Of a stretch of 64,000 bases of DNA, positions 23,510 to 34,270 are shown one piece after another. Below the pieces are notes generated by a model, which saw only the letters and a list, made by a program, of their open reading frames with translations, was not told the DNA's origin and searched no databases. The stretch is from Rhyacophila brunnea (Eukaryota > Arthropoda > Insecta > Trichoptera > Rhyacophilidae). A program made the translations under genes and the position numbers. Location of the stretch: the NCBI GenBank assembly GCA_022495005.1, contig JAGYXB010001748.1, forward strand, positions 186,001 through 250,000, given 5' to 3'. Every line of letters begins with the position of its first letter. Within the stretch, counting starts at the first letter, position 1.

Positions 23510-25226
23510 AACAAATCTATGTTACCAACCGATTAATCATTAGTTTTTCTATACGGAAATGTTAGAGTTGATTTCTTATTCAATTACGATTTTTCATTGA
23601 GTTTACTATATTCTATTATGTTAAATAAAAAATCATTTGACTAAAAATATATTTTTTTAAATTCAAATGGATCTTAAATTTTTTTAAAGTTTTATTCCAT
23701 ATAAAATAACTGGGGTATCGATATAGTAACAAATCGCCACGTTTATTATCACGCACGAATGAAAGAATATTGAACACGTGCTTTAATGTGTGCATACATT
23801 CAACAGATTTGTTTAAAATAGATTGCACAGTATCTCAAGTCAATGTGCAAAACGTAGCAAATTTATCGGTGATATACTGATAAAGTAATATTACAAAATG
23901 CAAATATCATTGGGAAAATGTTCAAATAATGTTCATTAAAAAGCAGAAGACGTTTTCTTTCGGATTTTTTATTCGCTCCTCGTTACGCAAAATGTTACAA
24001 ATACATAAATTTTACAATGACATTTCAACTTTACTTTTTTCCTCTGTAGAACTGCTCAGCAGACTCGCGTTTTGCATAAATCTGTAAGTTTAAAAAAACT
24101 TTTTTCGGGGAAAAAGAAGCTTGCATAAAAATATGAGCCAAGTTAAAGACAAACGACTCTTTAAAAAATGTCTTACAAAAGAAAACAGGTCTTAGCTGCG
24201 AAATTGCGAAGGTAATGTTATGATATATTACAACAATCGTAATGCGCATATCTACATCTTTGGCGCGTGTAAAACTGTTCATATAATGGAAGTCCTATGT
24301 AGCGGCCGCATTTTACATGGTGTTCTATCAAAACCATTATTTGGTTTCTAAAAAATATTACAAAATAAAGACATTAATTAATTATTAAACGCACACGAAC
24401 AGCGAAACAAAATTAAAATACCAATAAATATATACAGAAGTACAAATTGTATTATTGTACAATGTTATTATTATTAATGCTTACGTGCCCTTTTAATTAA
24501 TTAACGTGTTAATTTGCATTTGAAAAGTAATTAGCAAAAACACAATTTTGTGCGGCCCGTAAGCTATGGGTTAAACACGGGGAATTATAGCTTATGAAAA
24601 GAAACTAAATAGGTACCTCTGAAAGTATTTAAGTATAATAAAACTTGTATTAATTGCAACATCCATCATATATCATAAAATATTTTTCATGAAGAATTAT
24701 ATAATTAATTACTACTACTAAACTACTTAAATATTTAAGATAATCTCTTTTAATTCGAATATACAAGTAAAATACGGAAACGATCGTAAGTGTTATTAAT
24801 TGTTTGGTTTATGTATCTATTCATATTTATATATATATTCAACCTATATTTATTGTGGAAAAGTTTTATTTGTAGATGTTGATAGTCAAGACGAGAGCCT
24901 ACCAAAAGTTTTTACTATTTTACTGACTTGTGATGAATCGTTGCAAATGCGTTTTTTGTTTTTAGAGAAATTTTGTCGTAGTTCCGAAACCTTTATAACC
25001 ATGAAAATTAAACTGTGCTAAACTAGTAGCAACAATATGACCTATAAGCTACGCAAGAGTTTTTGAGTTATTAGCAAGTATTAGTATAGATACATAACTT
25101 GTAACAGGCTCAGAAACATAATGGTTAAGACATTTTTTAAATATTCGCCCGTAAAGCTACTGAGTACTAAAGATATTCCAAATTTGAAGATTTAAATTGA
25201 AAAAAGAAACACCAATAATTAAAGAA
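23510..25226. other. AT-rich non-coding DNA, no gene seen
   Basis: Short frames at 24,031-24,282 and 24,800-25,021 have no recognisable domain. A GCGGCCGC octamer at 24,302 lies in otherwise A/T-rich sequence. The stretch ends in AATTAAAGAA, the left flank of the Helitron pair. Confidence 0.45.
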
Positions 25227-25441
25227 TCTTTCATTATTATTATCCTAAGAGATTTTGGAAAATACACCAACGGCTCATTTAAGCGACATTTTATTGTTAT
25301 TTTTACATCTTCACTTCAAAATGTGCGCTACCGATTCATCTACCGTTTGAATTGACCACATTTCACAAATTTTCAATGATTTTACAGGTACTTGACGTTT
25401 ATATCCGATATTTTCTTACACACCGTATACGATCGCCATAT

Positions 25442-25747
25442 TTACTGTCCACGCCTGTCAGAATGACGTCTTCGTCGCTTAAGACCTTCTAATCCTTTAT
25501 TTGACAAACGAATTCGATTATTTTTATTCAAATATCGTAATGTAGGCATTGGCGCACTTTTTTCCGGTGAAAAAACCATAATTTTGGTACAATTTACTAC
25601 GTATAATATCTTTTGACAGCGGGGTACGCCACTGACGGCCATTTCATAGATAACGTGATATTCCAAATTTGATTTTTTTAAAATACTTTGTGGCTGTTCA
25701 CCCACTATTTTTGTTATTGAATAATTACCTAGGCTACTAATTTCCAT
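25442..25747 (-). other. 101-codon open frame of unknown nature in Helitron copy 1
   Basis: Starts MEISSLGNYSITKIVGEQP and ends in a basic tail (KGLEGLKRRRRHSDRRGQ). I recognise no domain. In copy 2 the same region has the first half interrupted by a stop: a glutamine codon CAA is TAA there. The second half is nearly unchanged. This suggests either a captured gene fragment under no constraint or a frame open by chance. Its 3' end lies about 215 bp inside the Helitron 5' terminus. Confidence 0.25.
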
Positions 25748-25861
25748 ATATCAGATAGTCTTATTAAACTAACACAGTTGCCATTGCAAACAATAAAGGA
25801 AATTAATACGAATTGTCATAGTCATCAAAATGTGTGATATTGTATAATATCTACCTATTTT

Positions 25862-28413
25862 TATCGTCCCTATCATCATCAATCTTGACCTATCTATTGC
25901 TGGATGAAGGCCTCCTCAGCCTTATTCTACTCCTTACATACACATGAATTGTTATATTTATCAAAATCAGTGATATTATATTATTATCTACTTATCTATA
26001 TATAATGCCATTATTATCACGAGCCTCAATAAATCCACTGCTGGATGAAGGCCTCTCTACGTTGATTGTATTCTTGACAGTATTGAATTTCTAATGTTAT
26101 TTATCTACATATTCATATTCATATCGTCATCATAATCTTCATCATCATCATCAACTAGGATCAATCCACTACTGGATGAAGGGTTCCGCAACCTGATTCT
26201 ACTACTATCGGTTTAACGAATTTGTGATATTATACCTATTTCTATCATTCTTATATCATCGACCTGAACCAATCCACTGCTGGATAATGGCCTCCCTAGC
26301 CCGGTTCTACTCCTTTCTGTCATATGAATTGCTGTATTTATCAAAATCGGTGATATTATATTTAAAAACATATTCATATCGTCATCATCATCATCAACTA
26401 GGATCCATCCCTGCTGGATAATGGCCTCCCTAGCCCGGTTCTACTCCTTTCTGTCATATGAATTGCTGTATTTATCAAAATCGGTGATATTATATTTAAA
26501 AACATATTCATAACGTCATCATCATCATCAACCAGGATCCATCCACTGCTTAATAAAGACCTCCCTAGCCTGATTCTACTCCTTTTGTCATATGAATGTA
26601 TGTATTTATCAAAATCTGTGATATTATATGTATCTACACATTCATATCGTCATCATCATCATCATCATTATCATATACCTGAACCAATCCACTGCTTAAT
26701 AAAGACCCCTTAGCCTAATTCTCCTCCTTTCTGTCATATGAATTTCTGTATTTATCAAAATCGGTGATATTATATTTATCTACATATTCATATCGTCATC
26801 AACATCATCATCATCGACCTGAACCAATCCACTGCTTAATAAAGACCTCCCTAGCCAGATTCTACTCCTTTCTGTCATATGAATTTCTGTATTTATCAAA
26901 ATCGGTGATATTATATTTATTTACATATTCATATCGTCATCATCATCATCATTGACCTGAACCAATCCACTACTTAACGACCTCCTTAGCCTGATTCTAC
27001 TCCTTTCTGTCATATGCATTGCTGTATTTATCAAAATCTGTGATATTATATGTATCTACACATTCATATCGTCAACATCATCATCATCATTATCATATAC
27101 CTGAACCAATCCACTGCTTAATAAAGACCCCCTTAGCCTAAATCTCCTCCTTTCTGTCATATGAATTTCTGTATTTATCAAAATCGGTGATATTATATTT
27201 ATCTACATATTCATATTGTCATCATCATCATCATCATCATCGACCTGAACCAATCCACTGCTTAATAAAGACCTCCCTAGCCAGATTCTACTCCTTTCTC
27301 TCATATGAATTTCTGTATTTATCAAAATCGGTGATATTATATTTATTTACATATTCATATCGTCAAACCAATCCACTACTTAAAGACCTCCTTAGCCTGA
27401 TTCTACTCCTTTCTGTCTTATGCACTGCTGTATTTATCAAAATCGGTGATATTATATGTATCTACATATTCATATCGTCATTATCATTATCATCATCATT
27501 GACCTGAACCAATCCACTGCTTAATAAAGACCTCCCTAGCCAGATTCTACTCCTTTCTGTCATATGAATTGCTGTATTTATCAAAATCGGTGATAATATA
27601 TTTATCTACATATTCATATCGTCATTATCATCATTATCATCATCATCATCATCGACCTGAAACAATCCACTGCTTAATAAAGACCTCGCTAGCCTGATTC
27701 TACTCTTTTCTGTCATATGAATTTCTGTATTTATCAAAATCGGTGATATTATATTTATTTACATATTCATATCGTCATCATCATTATCATCGACCTAAAC
27801 CAATCCACTACTTAAAGACCTCCTTAGCCTGATTCTACTCCTTTCTGTGATATGAATTTCTGTATTTATCAAAATCGGTGATATTACATTTATCTACATA
27901 TTCATATCGTCATCATCATCAACCAGGATCAATTCACTGCTGGATGAAGAGTTCCGCAACCTGATTCTACTACTATATTATACCTATTTCTATCGTCCTT
28001 ATCATCATTGACCTGAACCTGAACCTTATCATTATTGTTGGATAAAGGCCTCCCATGCCTGATTCTACTCCTTTCTGTCATTTGAATTGCTGTATTTATC
28101 AAAATCGGTGATAATATATTATATCTATTTCCATTATCATTATGAACCTGAATCAATCCACCGGTGGATGAAGGCCTCTCTAAGTTGTTTGAATTTCTGT
28201 CGGTCATATGAATTACTATATTTATCAAAATTGCTGATATTATATTTTCCCATTCATAATATCGTCATTATCATCATTAACCAAGATTAATCCACTGCTG
28301 GATGAAGGTTATCCCAACCTAATTCTACTCTTCTTGGTCATATAAACTGCAATATTTTTTTAAATTTGTGATTTTATATACCTACCCATTTATATCGTCA
28401 TTATCGTCATCAA

Positions 28414-28444
<31 letters not shown>

Positions 28445-28530
28445 TTTTAAGCTGATTCCACATCTTTAGGTCTTATAAATTCCTATTCTTATCAGATATA
28501 ATATGTATTACTTCATTATTTATCAACATT
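25862..28530 (-). repeat. Satellite in Helitron copy 1 built from a LINE 3' end
   Basis: The string TTTATCAAAATCGGTGATAT recurs at least 13 times between about 26,336 and 28,115, at spacings of mostly 115-152 bp. Each unit also has a (CAT)n run and a CCACTGCTTAATAAAGAC or CCACTGCTGGATGAAGGCC core. Read on the minus strand the core gives DRKE-stop-NQAREVFIKQWIGSG, matching the end of insect LINE reverse transcriptases (DRxEWxxLxEAFxQQW). It is followed by (GAT)n, a usual LINE 3' tail. The outermost units keep EAFIQQWI; the central units share the derived TTTATTAAGCAGTGG form. The satellite therefore grew by amplifying a captured LINE tail. Confidence 0.75.
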
Positions 28531-28830
28531 TGTCTCGATATGAATGTCCCGCACCGGGAAACTATATTGTTTAAGTTTAATTTTTAAAACAAAATATGAT
28601 TTTTACGATATTATTCTGTGGCTCCAAGCATTTATTTTTTATAGACAATTAAACAAAATAATGTTTAAATTTATTTTTTATGCTGCTAACCTTTTTCTAT
28701 TATGTAAATGGGACCCGAAAGAGATTAATATTCGCGTTATATTGGATCGCTATTTATGATAATCACGATTGAGATGTATAACTATTTATCATATTTAAAT
28801 GTACATACCTACACATATATTGTATTAAAA

Positions 28831-29070
28831 TTAAAATGACAGTGGTAGCAATCGGCGATTGCCAGCTGTTTTGCTAGGCTTAGCAGCCTGAAATGGTGTC
28901 AGATGATATTGAGAAGGCCAGACTCCAGAATAGACTACGCACATGACTCCAAATTTGTATTTGCAGTGACGACATGCATATCGTAAAACTGACAAATCAG
29001 ATAAATTTTCAATTGTCTGACGTGAATGAAAATCCATCCCGAAGGGAAAACTATGGCGCCGTCTATACAC
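28831..29070 (-). other. 79-codon open frame, unchanged protein in both Helitron copies
   Basis: The peptide starts MYRRRHSFPFGMDFHSRQT, includes a short C-R-H-C-K run with a third cysteine seven residues on (CRHCKYKFGVMC), and ends SKTAGNRRLLPLSF. I do not recognise the family. Copy 2 has the same 79 residues, and the two substitutions I see in the frame are both silent (CAC/CAT His, ACA/ACG Thr). It ends about 78 bp before the Helitron 3' hairpin. It may be a captured gene fragment, or simply too young to have diverged. Confidence 0.3.
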
Positions 29071-29147
29071 ACTTTACAATTATTATATTAAAATCCAACA
29101 CCAAGTCACTATGATGAAAAGCTGTCTGCAAGACCTAGCGAGACAGA

Positions 29148-29174
29148 CTGGCGAGAGCCAGCTGGCTCAGCTAG
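29148..29174 (+). other. Helitron 3' terminus of copy 1: hairpin plus CTAG
   Basis: CTGGC and GCCAG pair around GAGA, then nine nucleotides lead to CTAG. The next base is already the T of the TCTTTC start of copy 2. In Helitrons this hairpin is the terminator of rolling-circle transfer. Confidence 0.75.
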
Positions 29175-29389
29175 TCTTTCATTATTATTATCCTAAGAGA
29201 TTTTGGAAAACGCACTAACGGCTCATTTAGGCGACATTTTATTGTTATTTTTACATCTTCACTTCAAAATGTGCGCTACCGATTCATCTACCTATTGAAT
29301 TGAACACATTTCACAAATTTTCAATGATTTTACAGGTACTTGACGTTTATATCCGATATTTTCTTACACACCGTATACGATCGCCATAT

Positions 29390-29698
29390 TTACTGTCCAC
29401 GCCTGTCAGAATGACGTCTTCGTCGCTTAAGACCTTCTAATCCTTTATTTGACAAACGAATTCGATTATTTTTATTCAAATATCGTAATGTAGGCATTGG
29501 CGCACTTTTTTCCGGTGAAAAAACCATAATTTTGGTACAATTTAATACGTATAATATCTTTTGACAGCGGGGTACGCCACTGACAGCCATTTCATAGATA
29601 ATGTGATATTCGAAATTTGATATTTTTAAAATACTTTATGGCTGTTCACCCACTATTTTTGTTATTGAATAATTACCTAGGCTACTAATTTCCATACT
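29390..29698 (-). other. Interrupted homologue of the 101-codon frame in Helitron copy 2
   Basis: The downstream 66 codons (29,390-29,590) match copy 1 with one V-to-L change. The upstream part contains a TAA where copy 1 has CAA. Same unknown nature as the frame at 25,442-25,747. Confidence 0.25.
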
Positions 29699-29787
29699 AA
29701 AAAAGTTGCCATTGCAAACAATGAAAGAAATTAATACGAATTGTTATAGTTATCAAAATGTGTGATATTGTATAATATCTACCTATT

Positions 29788-32063
29788 TTTTCGTCCCTAT
29801 CATCATCAATCTTGACCTATACACTGCTGGATGAAGGCCTCCTCAGCCTTATTCTACTCCTTACTTACACATGAATTGTTATATTTATCAAAATCAGTGA
29901 TATAATATTATTATCTACCTATCTATATATAATGCCATTATTATCACGAGCCTCAATAAATCCACTGCTGGATGAAGGCCCTCTACGTTGATTGTATTCT
30001 TGACAGTATTGAATTTCTAATGTTATTTATCTACATATTCATATCGTCATCATAATCATCATCATCATCAACTAGGATCAATCCACTACTGGATGAAGGG
30101 TTCCGCAACCTGATTCTACTACTATCGGTTTAACGAATTTGTGATATTATACCTATTTCTATCAATCTTATATCATCGACCTGAACCAATCCACTGCTGG
30201 ATAATGGCCTCCCTAGCCCAGTTCTACTCCTTTCTGTCATATGAATTGCTGTATTTATCAAAATCGGTGATATTATATTTAAAAACATATTCATATCGTC
30301 ATCATCATCATCAACCAGGATCCATCCCTGCTGGATAATGGCCTCCCTAGCCCGGTTCTACTCCTTTCTGTCATATGAATTGCTGTATTTATCAAAATCG
30401 GTGATATTATATTTAAAACATATTCATATCGTCATCATCATCATCAACCAGGATCCATCCACTGCTTAATAAAGACCTCCCTAGCCTGATTCTACTCCTT
30501 TTGTCATATGAATGTATGTATTTATCAAAATCTGTGATATTATATGTATCTACACATTCATATCGTCATCATCATCATCATCATTATCATATACCTGAAC
30601 CAATCCACTGCTTAATAAAGACCCCCTTAGCCTAATTCTCCTCCTTTCTGTCATATGAATTTCTGTATTTATCAAAATCGGTGATATTATATTTATCTAC
30701 ATATTCATATCGTCATCATCATCATCATCATCGACCTGAACCAATCCACTGCTTAATAAAGACCTCCCTAGCCAGATTCTACTCCTTTCTGTCATATGAA
30801 TTTCTGTATTTATCAAAATCGGTGATATTATATTTATTTACATATTCATATCGTCATCATCATCATCATTGACCTGAACCAAATCCACTACTTAACGACC
30901 TCCTTAGCCTGATTCTACTCTTTTCTGTCATATGCATTGCTGTATTTATCAAAATCTGTGATATTATATGTATCTATATATTCATATCGTCATTATCATT
31001 ATCATCATCATTGACCTGAACGAATTCACTGCTTAATAAAGACCTCCCTAGCCAGATTCTACTCCTTTCTGTCATATGAATTGCTGTATTTATCAAAATC
31101 GGTGATATTATATTTATCTACATATTCATATCGTCATCATCATCATCATCGACCTAAACCAATCCACTGCTTAATAAAGACCTCCCTAGCTTGATTATAC
31201 TCCTTTCTGTCATATGAATTGCTGTATTTATCAAAATCGGTGATATTATATTTATTTACATATTCATATCGTCATTATCATCATTATCATCATCATCATC
31301 ATCGACCTGAAACAATCCACTGCTTAATAAAGACCTCGCTAGCCTGATTCTACTCTTTTCTGTCATATGAATTTCTGTATTTATCAAAATCGGTGATATT
31401 ATATTTATTTACATATTCATATCATCATCATCATCGACCTAAACCAATCCACTACTTAAAGACCTCCTTAGCCTGATTCTACTCCTTTCTGTGATATGAA
31501 TTTCTGTATTTATCAAAATCGGTGATATTACATTTATCTACATATTCATATCGTCATCATCATCAACCAGGATCAATTCACTGCTGGATGAAGAGTTCCG
31601 CAACCTGATTCTACTACTATATTATACCTATTTCTATCGTCCTTATCATCATTGACCTGAACCTGAACCTTATCATTATTGCTGGATAAAGGCCTCCCAT
31701 GCCTGATTCTACTCCTTTCTGTCATTTGAATTGCTGTATTTATCAAAATCGGTGATATTATATTATAACTATTTATATTTCCATTATCATTATGAACCTG
31801 AATCAATCCACCGGTGGATGAAGGCCTCTCTAAGTTGTTTGAATTTCTGTCGGTCATATGAATTACTATATTTATCAAAATTGCTGATATTATATTTTCC
31901 CATTCATAATATCGTCATTATCATCATCAACCAAGATTAATCCACTGCTGGATGAAGGTTATCCCAACCTAATTCTACTCTTCTTGGTCATATAAACTGC
32001 AATATTTTTTTAAATTTGTGATTTTATATACCTACCCATTTATATCGTCATTATCGTCATCAA

Positions 32064-32095
<32 letters not shown>

Positions 32096-32190
32096 TTTTA
32101 AGCTGATTCCACATCTTTAGGTCTTATAAATTCCTATTCTTATCAGATATAATATGTATTACTTCATTATTTATCAACATTTGTCTCGAT
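29788..32190 (-). repeat. Satellite in Helitron copy 2
   Basis: Same unit as in copy 1. The TTTATCAAAATC core recurs at about 30,258, 30,392, 30,526, 30,672, 30,813, 30,949, 31,092, 31,227, 31,383, 31,516 and 31,743. The (CAT)n runs differ in length from the matching units in copy 1, as expected for replication slippage after the dimer formed. Confidence 0.75.
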
Positions 32191-32476
32191 ATGAATGTCC
32201 CGCACCGGGAAACTATATTGTTTAAGGTTAATTTTTAAAACAAAATATGATTTTTAAAATATTATTCTGTGGCTCCAAGCATTTATTTTTTTATAGACAA
32301 TGAAACAAAATAATGTTTAAATTTATTTTTTATGCTGCTAACCTTTTTCTATTATGTAAATGGGACCCGAAAGAGATTAATATTCGCGTTATATTGGATC
32401 GCTATTTATGATAATCACGATTGAGATGTATAACTATTTATCATATTTAAATGCACATACCTACACATATATTGTA

Positions 32477-32716
32477 TTAAAATGACAGTGGTAGCAATCG
32501 GCGATTGCCAGCTGTTTTGCTAGGCTTAGCAGCCTGAAATGGTGTCAGATGATATTGAGAAGGCCAGACTCCAGAATAGACTACGCACATGACTCCAAAT
32601 TTGTATTTGCAATGACGACATGCATATCGTAAAACTGACAAATCAGATAAATTTTCAATCGTCTGACGTGAATGAAAATCCATCCCGAAGGGAAAACTAT
32701 GGCGCCGTCTATACAC
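32477..32716 (-). other. 79-codon open frame in Helitron copy 2
   Basis: Encodes the same 79 residues as the frame at 28,831-29,070, with two silent base differences. Just downstream, copy 2 lacks a six-base ATTAAA repeat present in copy 1. Function unknown. Confidence 0.3.
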
Positions 32717-32772
32717 ACTTTACAATTATTATATTAAAATCCAACACCAAGTGCAAGACCTAGCGAGACAGA

Positions 32773-32799
32773 CTGGCGAGAGCCAGCTGGCTCAGCTAG
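32773..32799 (+). other. Helitron 3' terminus of copy 2: hairpin plus CTAG
   Basis: Same CTGGC-GAGA-GCCAG hairpin and CTAG as in copy 1, here followed by the genomic T of the AT insertion site. The sequence beyond (TATATTTTAAATAC) is unrelated to the element. Confidence 0.75.
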
Positions 32800-34074
32800 T
32801 ATATTTTAAATACTGAATTGCGAATTATATAAACATTACGCTTATCATTCGTGTCAGTATTAGAATTTTTTTTTTGTTTTGGACAATCTTACAGCCTGTA
32901 TAGTATAAGCTCGCATAAAAATTTTCTTCTAGAAATTCAGGTGTTTTTTTTTTACAACTTTTAATCAAAAATAATGGTTGTTTTATTACTCTATCGGTCT
33001 ATTACTCTTGTGTACATATTTAATAAGTAAACCTAATAGCCAGGCAGAAATACATTACCGTAATACTTAAAGCTTTTGCCCTTTTTCACCCTTTAAAAGC
33101 TTATTACTGTCGATTGGACAGCTTAACGTTTTCATAAAAATATTCTTCGGGGATTGAAATTAATTTGAAATCTTCATAGGATCACAGTTAGGAGAAGTAA
33201 AACCTTAATCCTTTTACCATGAATTAGGTAAGAGAATTCAAAAGATATTCGTTTAATACTATTGAAATTACTGTCATTTTATTTTATGTAAATTGGATGC
33301 TTTTAATGTTTATAATTATAAACTTCGAACGAATTCATTTCGACAAAACATACTGGGTAACTACTTATACAAGTAAATAATTTTTATAATAGTAATTTGT
33401 ACGCATTAGTTATTTTAAAAATACCTTTTAGATGGAACTATTTTGCGCTCATTTTTATAATTGGCTATAACTAAGAATTTTTTATGTTTATTTAATAACA
33501 TCCATATTTTTAGAATAATTGACGAAGTGTCAGTATCAGTGTCTGTGAGTATTTTCAGTAAAATCCGAAAACAATAAGTTACAATTATTGTAACTGTTGG
33601 CTGTTTTAGTGTAAAAATTATTCTATTGATCATATCTGTGGTTATGGCCGAAAATATATGATATCGCCAAGCCATTAGAGTGAGTCATTAGACAAAATGC
33701 ATATTATAACTTTGAAGACTTCAATAAGTTAATTTATAAAGTGGTTTATCACTTGGTTAAATTATTCGGAATTAACACCAATTAATGAATCTCTTGAAAT
33801 GATTCAAGAAATTAATTTTATGTAAAAAAAGAAAAAAATGTGTAGCGGAAAGTCCAGACCCAATACTTAAAACACGATTTTGTCATAAATAAAAGCAAGA
33901 ATGAATTGTTCAAAATGTATACCATGGGTTATTTTCGTATAAACAGTAAAACAATAGAAACAGCAGAGAAAACCAATTCATAATCAATACGTTAGGAAAG
34001 CATTCGGTAATTCCTCGAGGATTCATAAAAACAAATGTGTTGGAAGAATATGATAATTTTATCATAGAAAGCTA
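32800..34074. other. AT-rich non-coding DNA, no gene seen
   Basis: Right flank of the Helitron pair. Short frames only; no repeats with clear borders were found. Confidence 0.45.
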
Positions 34075-34270
34075 GCGCAACCGAGCGACCCAGCATACAT
34101 ATAAGGACGTATCTCTTCGCGGAACGCCTCCCCGGGGTGCCCTGGAAGAGCGACGAAATATCGCATTAGTCGAATAAAGATGCTCGATAAACTTTGATAG
34201 TTATTTGAAACCGTTGGTCCAACATTTAAGAAGACGCCGGGATCGGGCAGAAGCAGTGAAGATTTAACGA
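34075..34270. promoter_or_regulatory. GC-enriched island, candidate regulatory element
   Basis: Contains GAGCGACCC, a CTCCCCGGGGTGCCC core (about 34,128-34,142) and GACGCCGGGATCGGGC, all unusual for this A/T-rich region, with no open frame across it. Could be a conserved enhancer, a small exon or an RNA gene of unknown type. Confidence 0.2.

Larger units (their letters stand above)
25227..29174 (+). mobile_element. Non-autonomous Helitron, copy 1 of a head-to-tail dimer
   Basis: The element starts TCTTTCATTATT after an A (25,226) and ends CTAG (29,171-29,174). The GC-rich hairpin CTGGC-GAGA-GCCAG (29,148-29,161) lies 9 nt before CTAG, and an overlapping perfect palindrome GAGCCAGCTGGCTC follows it. 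A 5' TC, a 3' CTRR and a hairpin 10-12 nt upstream of it, with insertion between A and T, are the defining marks of Helitrons. The body holds a minus-strand 101-codon frame near the 5' end, a satellite of 115-152 bp units and a minus-strand 79-codon frame near the 3' end. No Rep or helicase motif exists, so it depends on an autonomous partner. A central tandem repeat is also known from DINE-1/HINE-type relatives. Confidence 0.75.
29175..32799 (+). mobile_element. Non-autonomous Helitron, copy 2 of a head-to-tail dimer
   Basis: Begins TCTTTCATTATT directly after the CTAG of copy 1 and ends with the same hairpin (32,773-32,786) and CTAG (32,796-32,799), followed by T (32,800). It is 3,625 bp against 3,948 bp for copy 1. 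Two fewer satellite units (11 rather than 13 copies of the TTTATCAAAATC core), plus small deletions such as the one just before the 3' hairpin, account for most of the difference. Single-base differences from copy 1 are scattered along the length. There is no extra flanking duplication between the copies, so two independent insertions are unlikely. Confidence 0.75.

Noticed and set aside
24540..24600. GTGCGGCCCGTAAGC as a hAT end
   Set aside because: Only a short resemblance to GCGGCCC-type hAT sequence; no terminus or duplication.
26224..27507. Several plus-strand frames with repeated MILYLSTYSYRHHHHH-like peptides
   Set aside because: They are translations of the Helitron satellite, with His runs from (CAT)n. 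They are not genes.
26336..28115. Regularly spaced identical 20-mers, reminiscent of a CRISPR array
   Set aside because: The sequence between them is also repeated and contains CAT runs, and the host is eukaryotic; it is a satellite.
27929..28228. Minus-strand frame of 99 codons with MTERSRIRHGRPLS-like text
   Set aside because: It crosses several satellite units in which a LINE tail is degenerate; it is open by chance.
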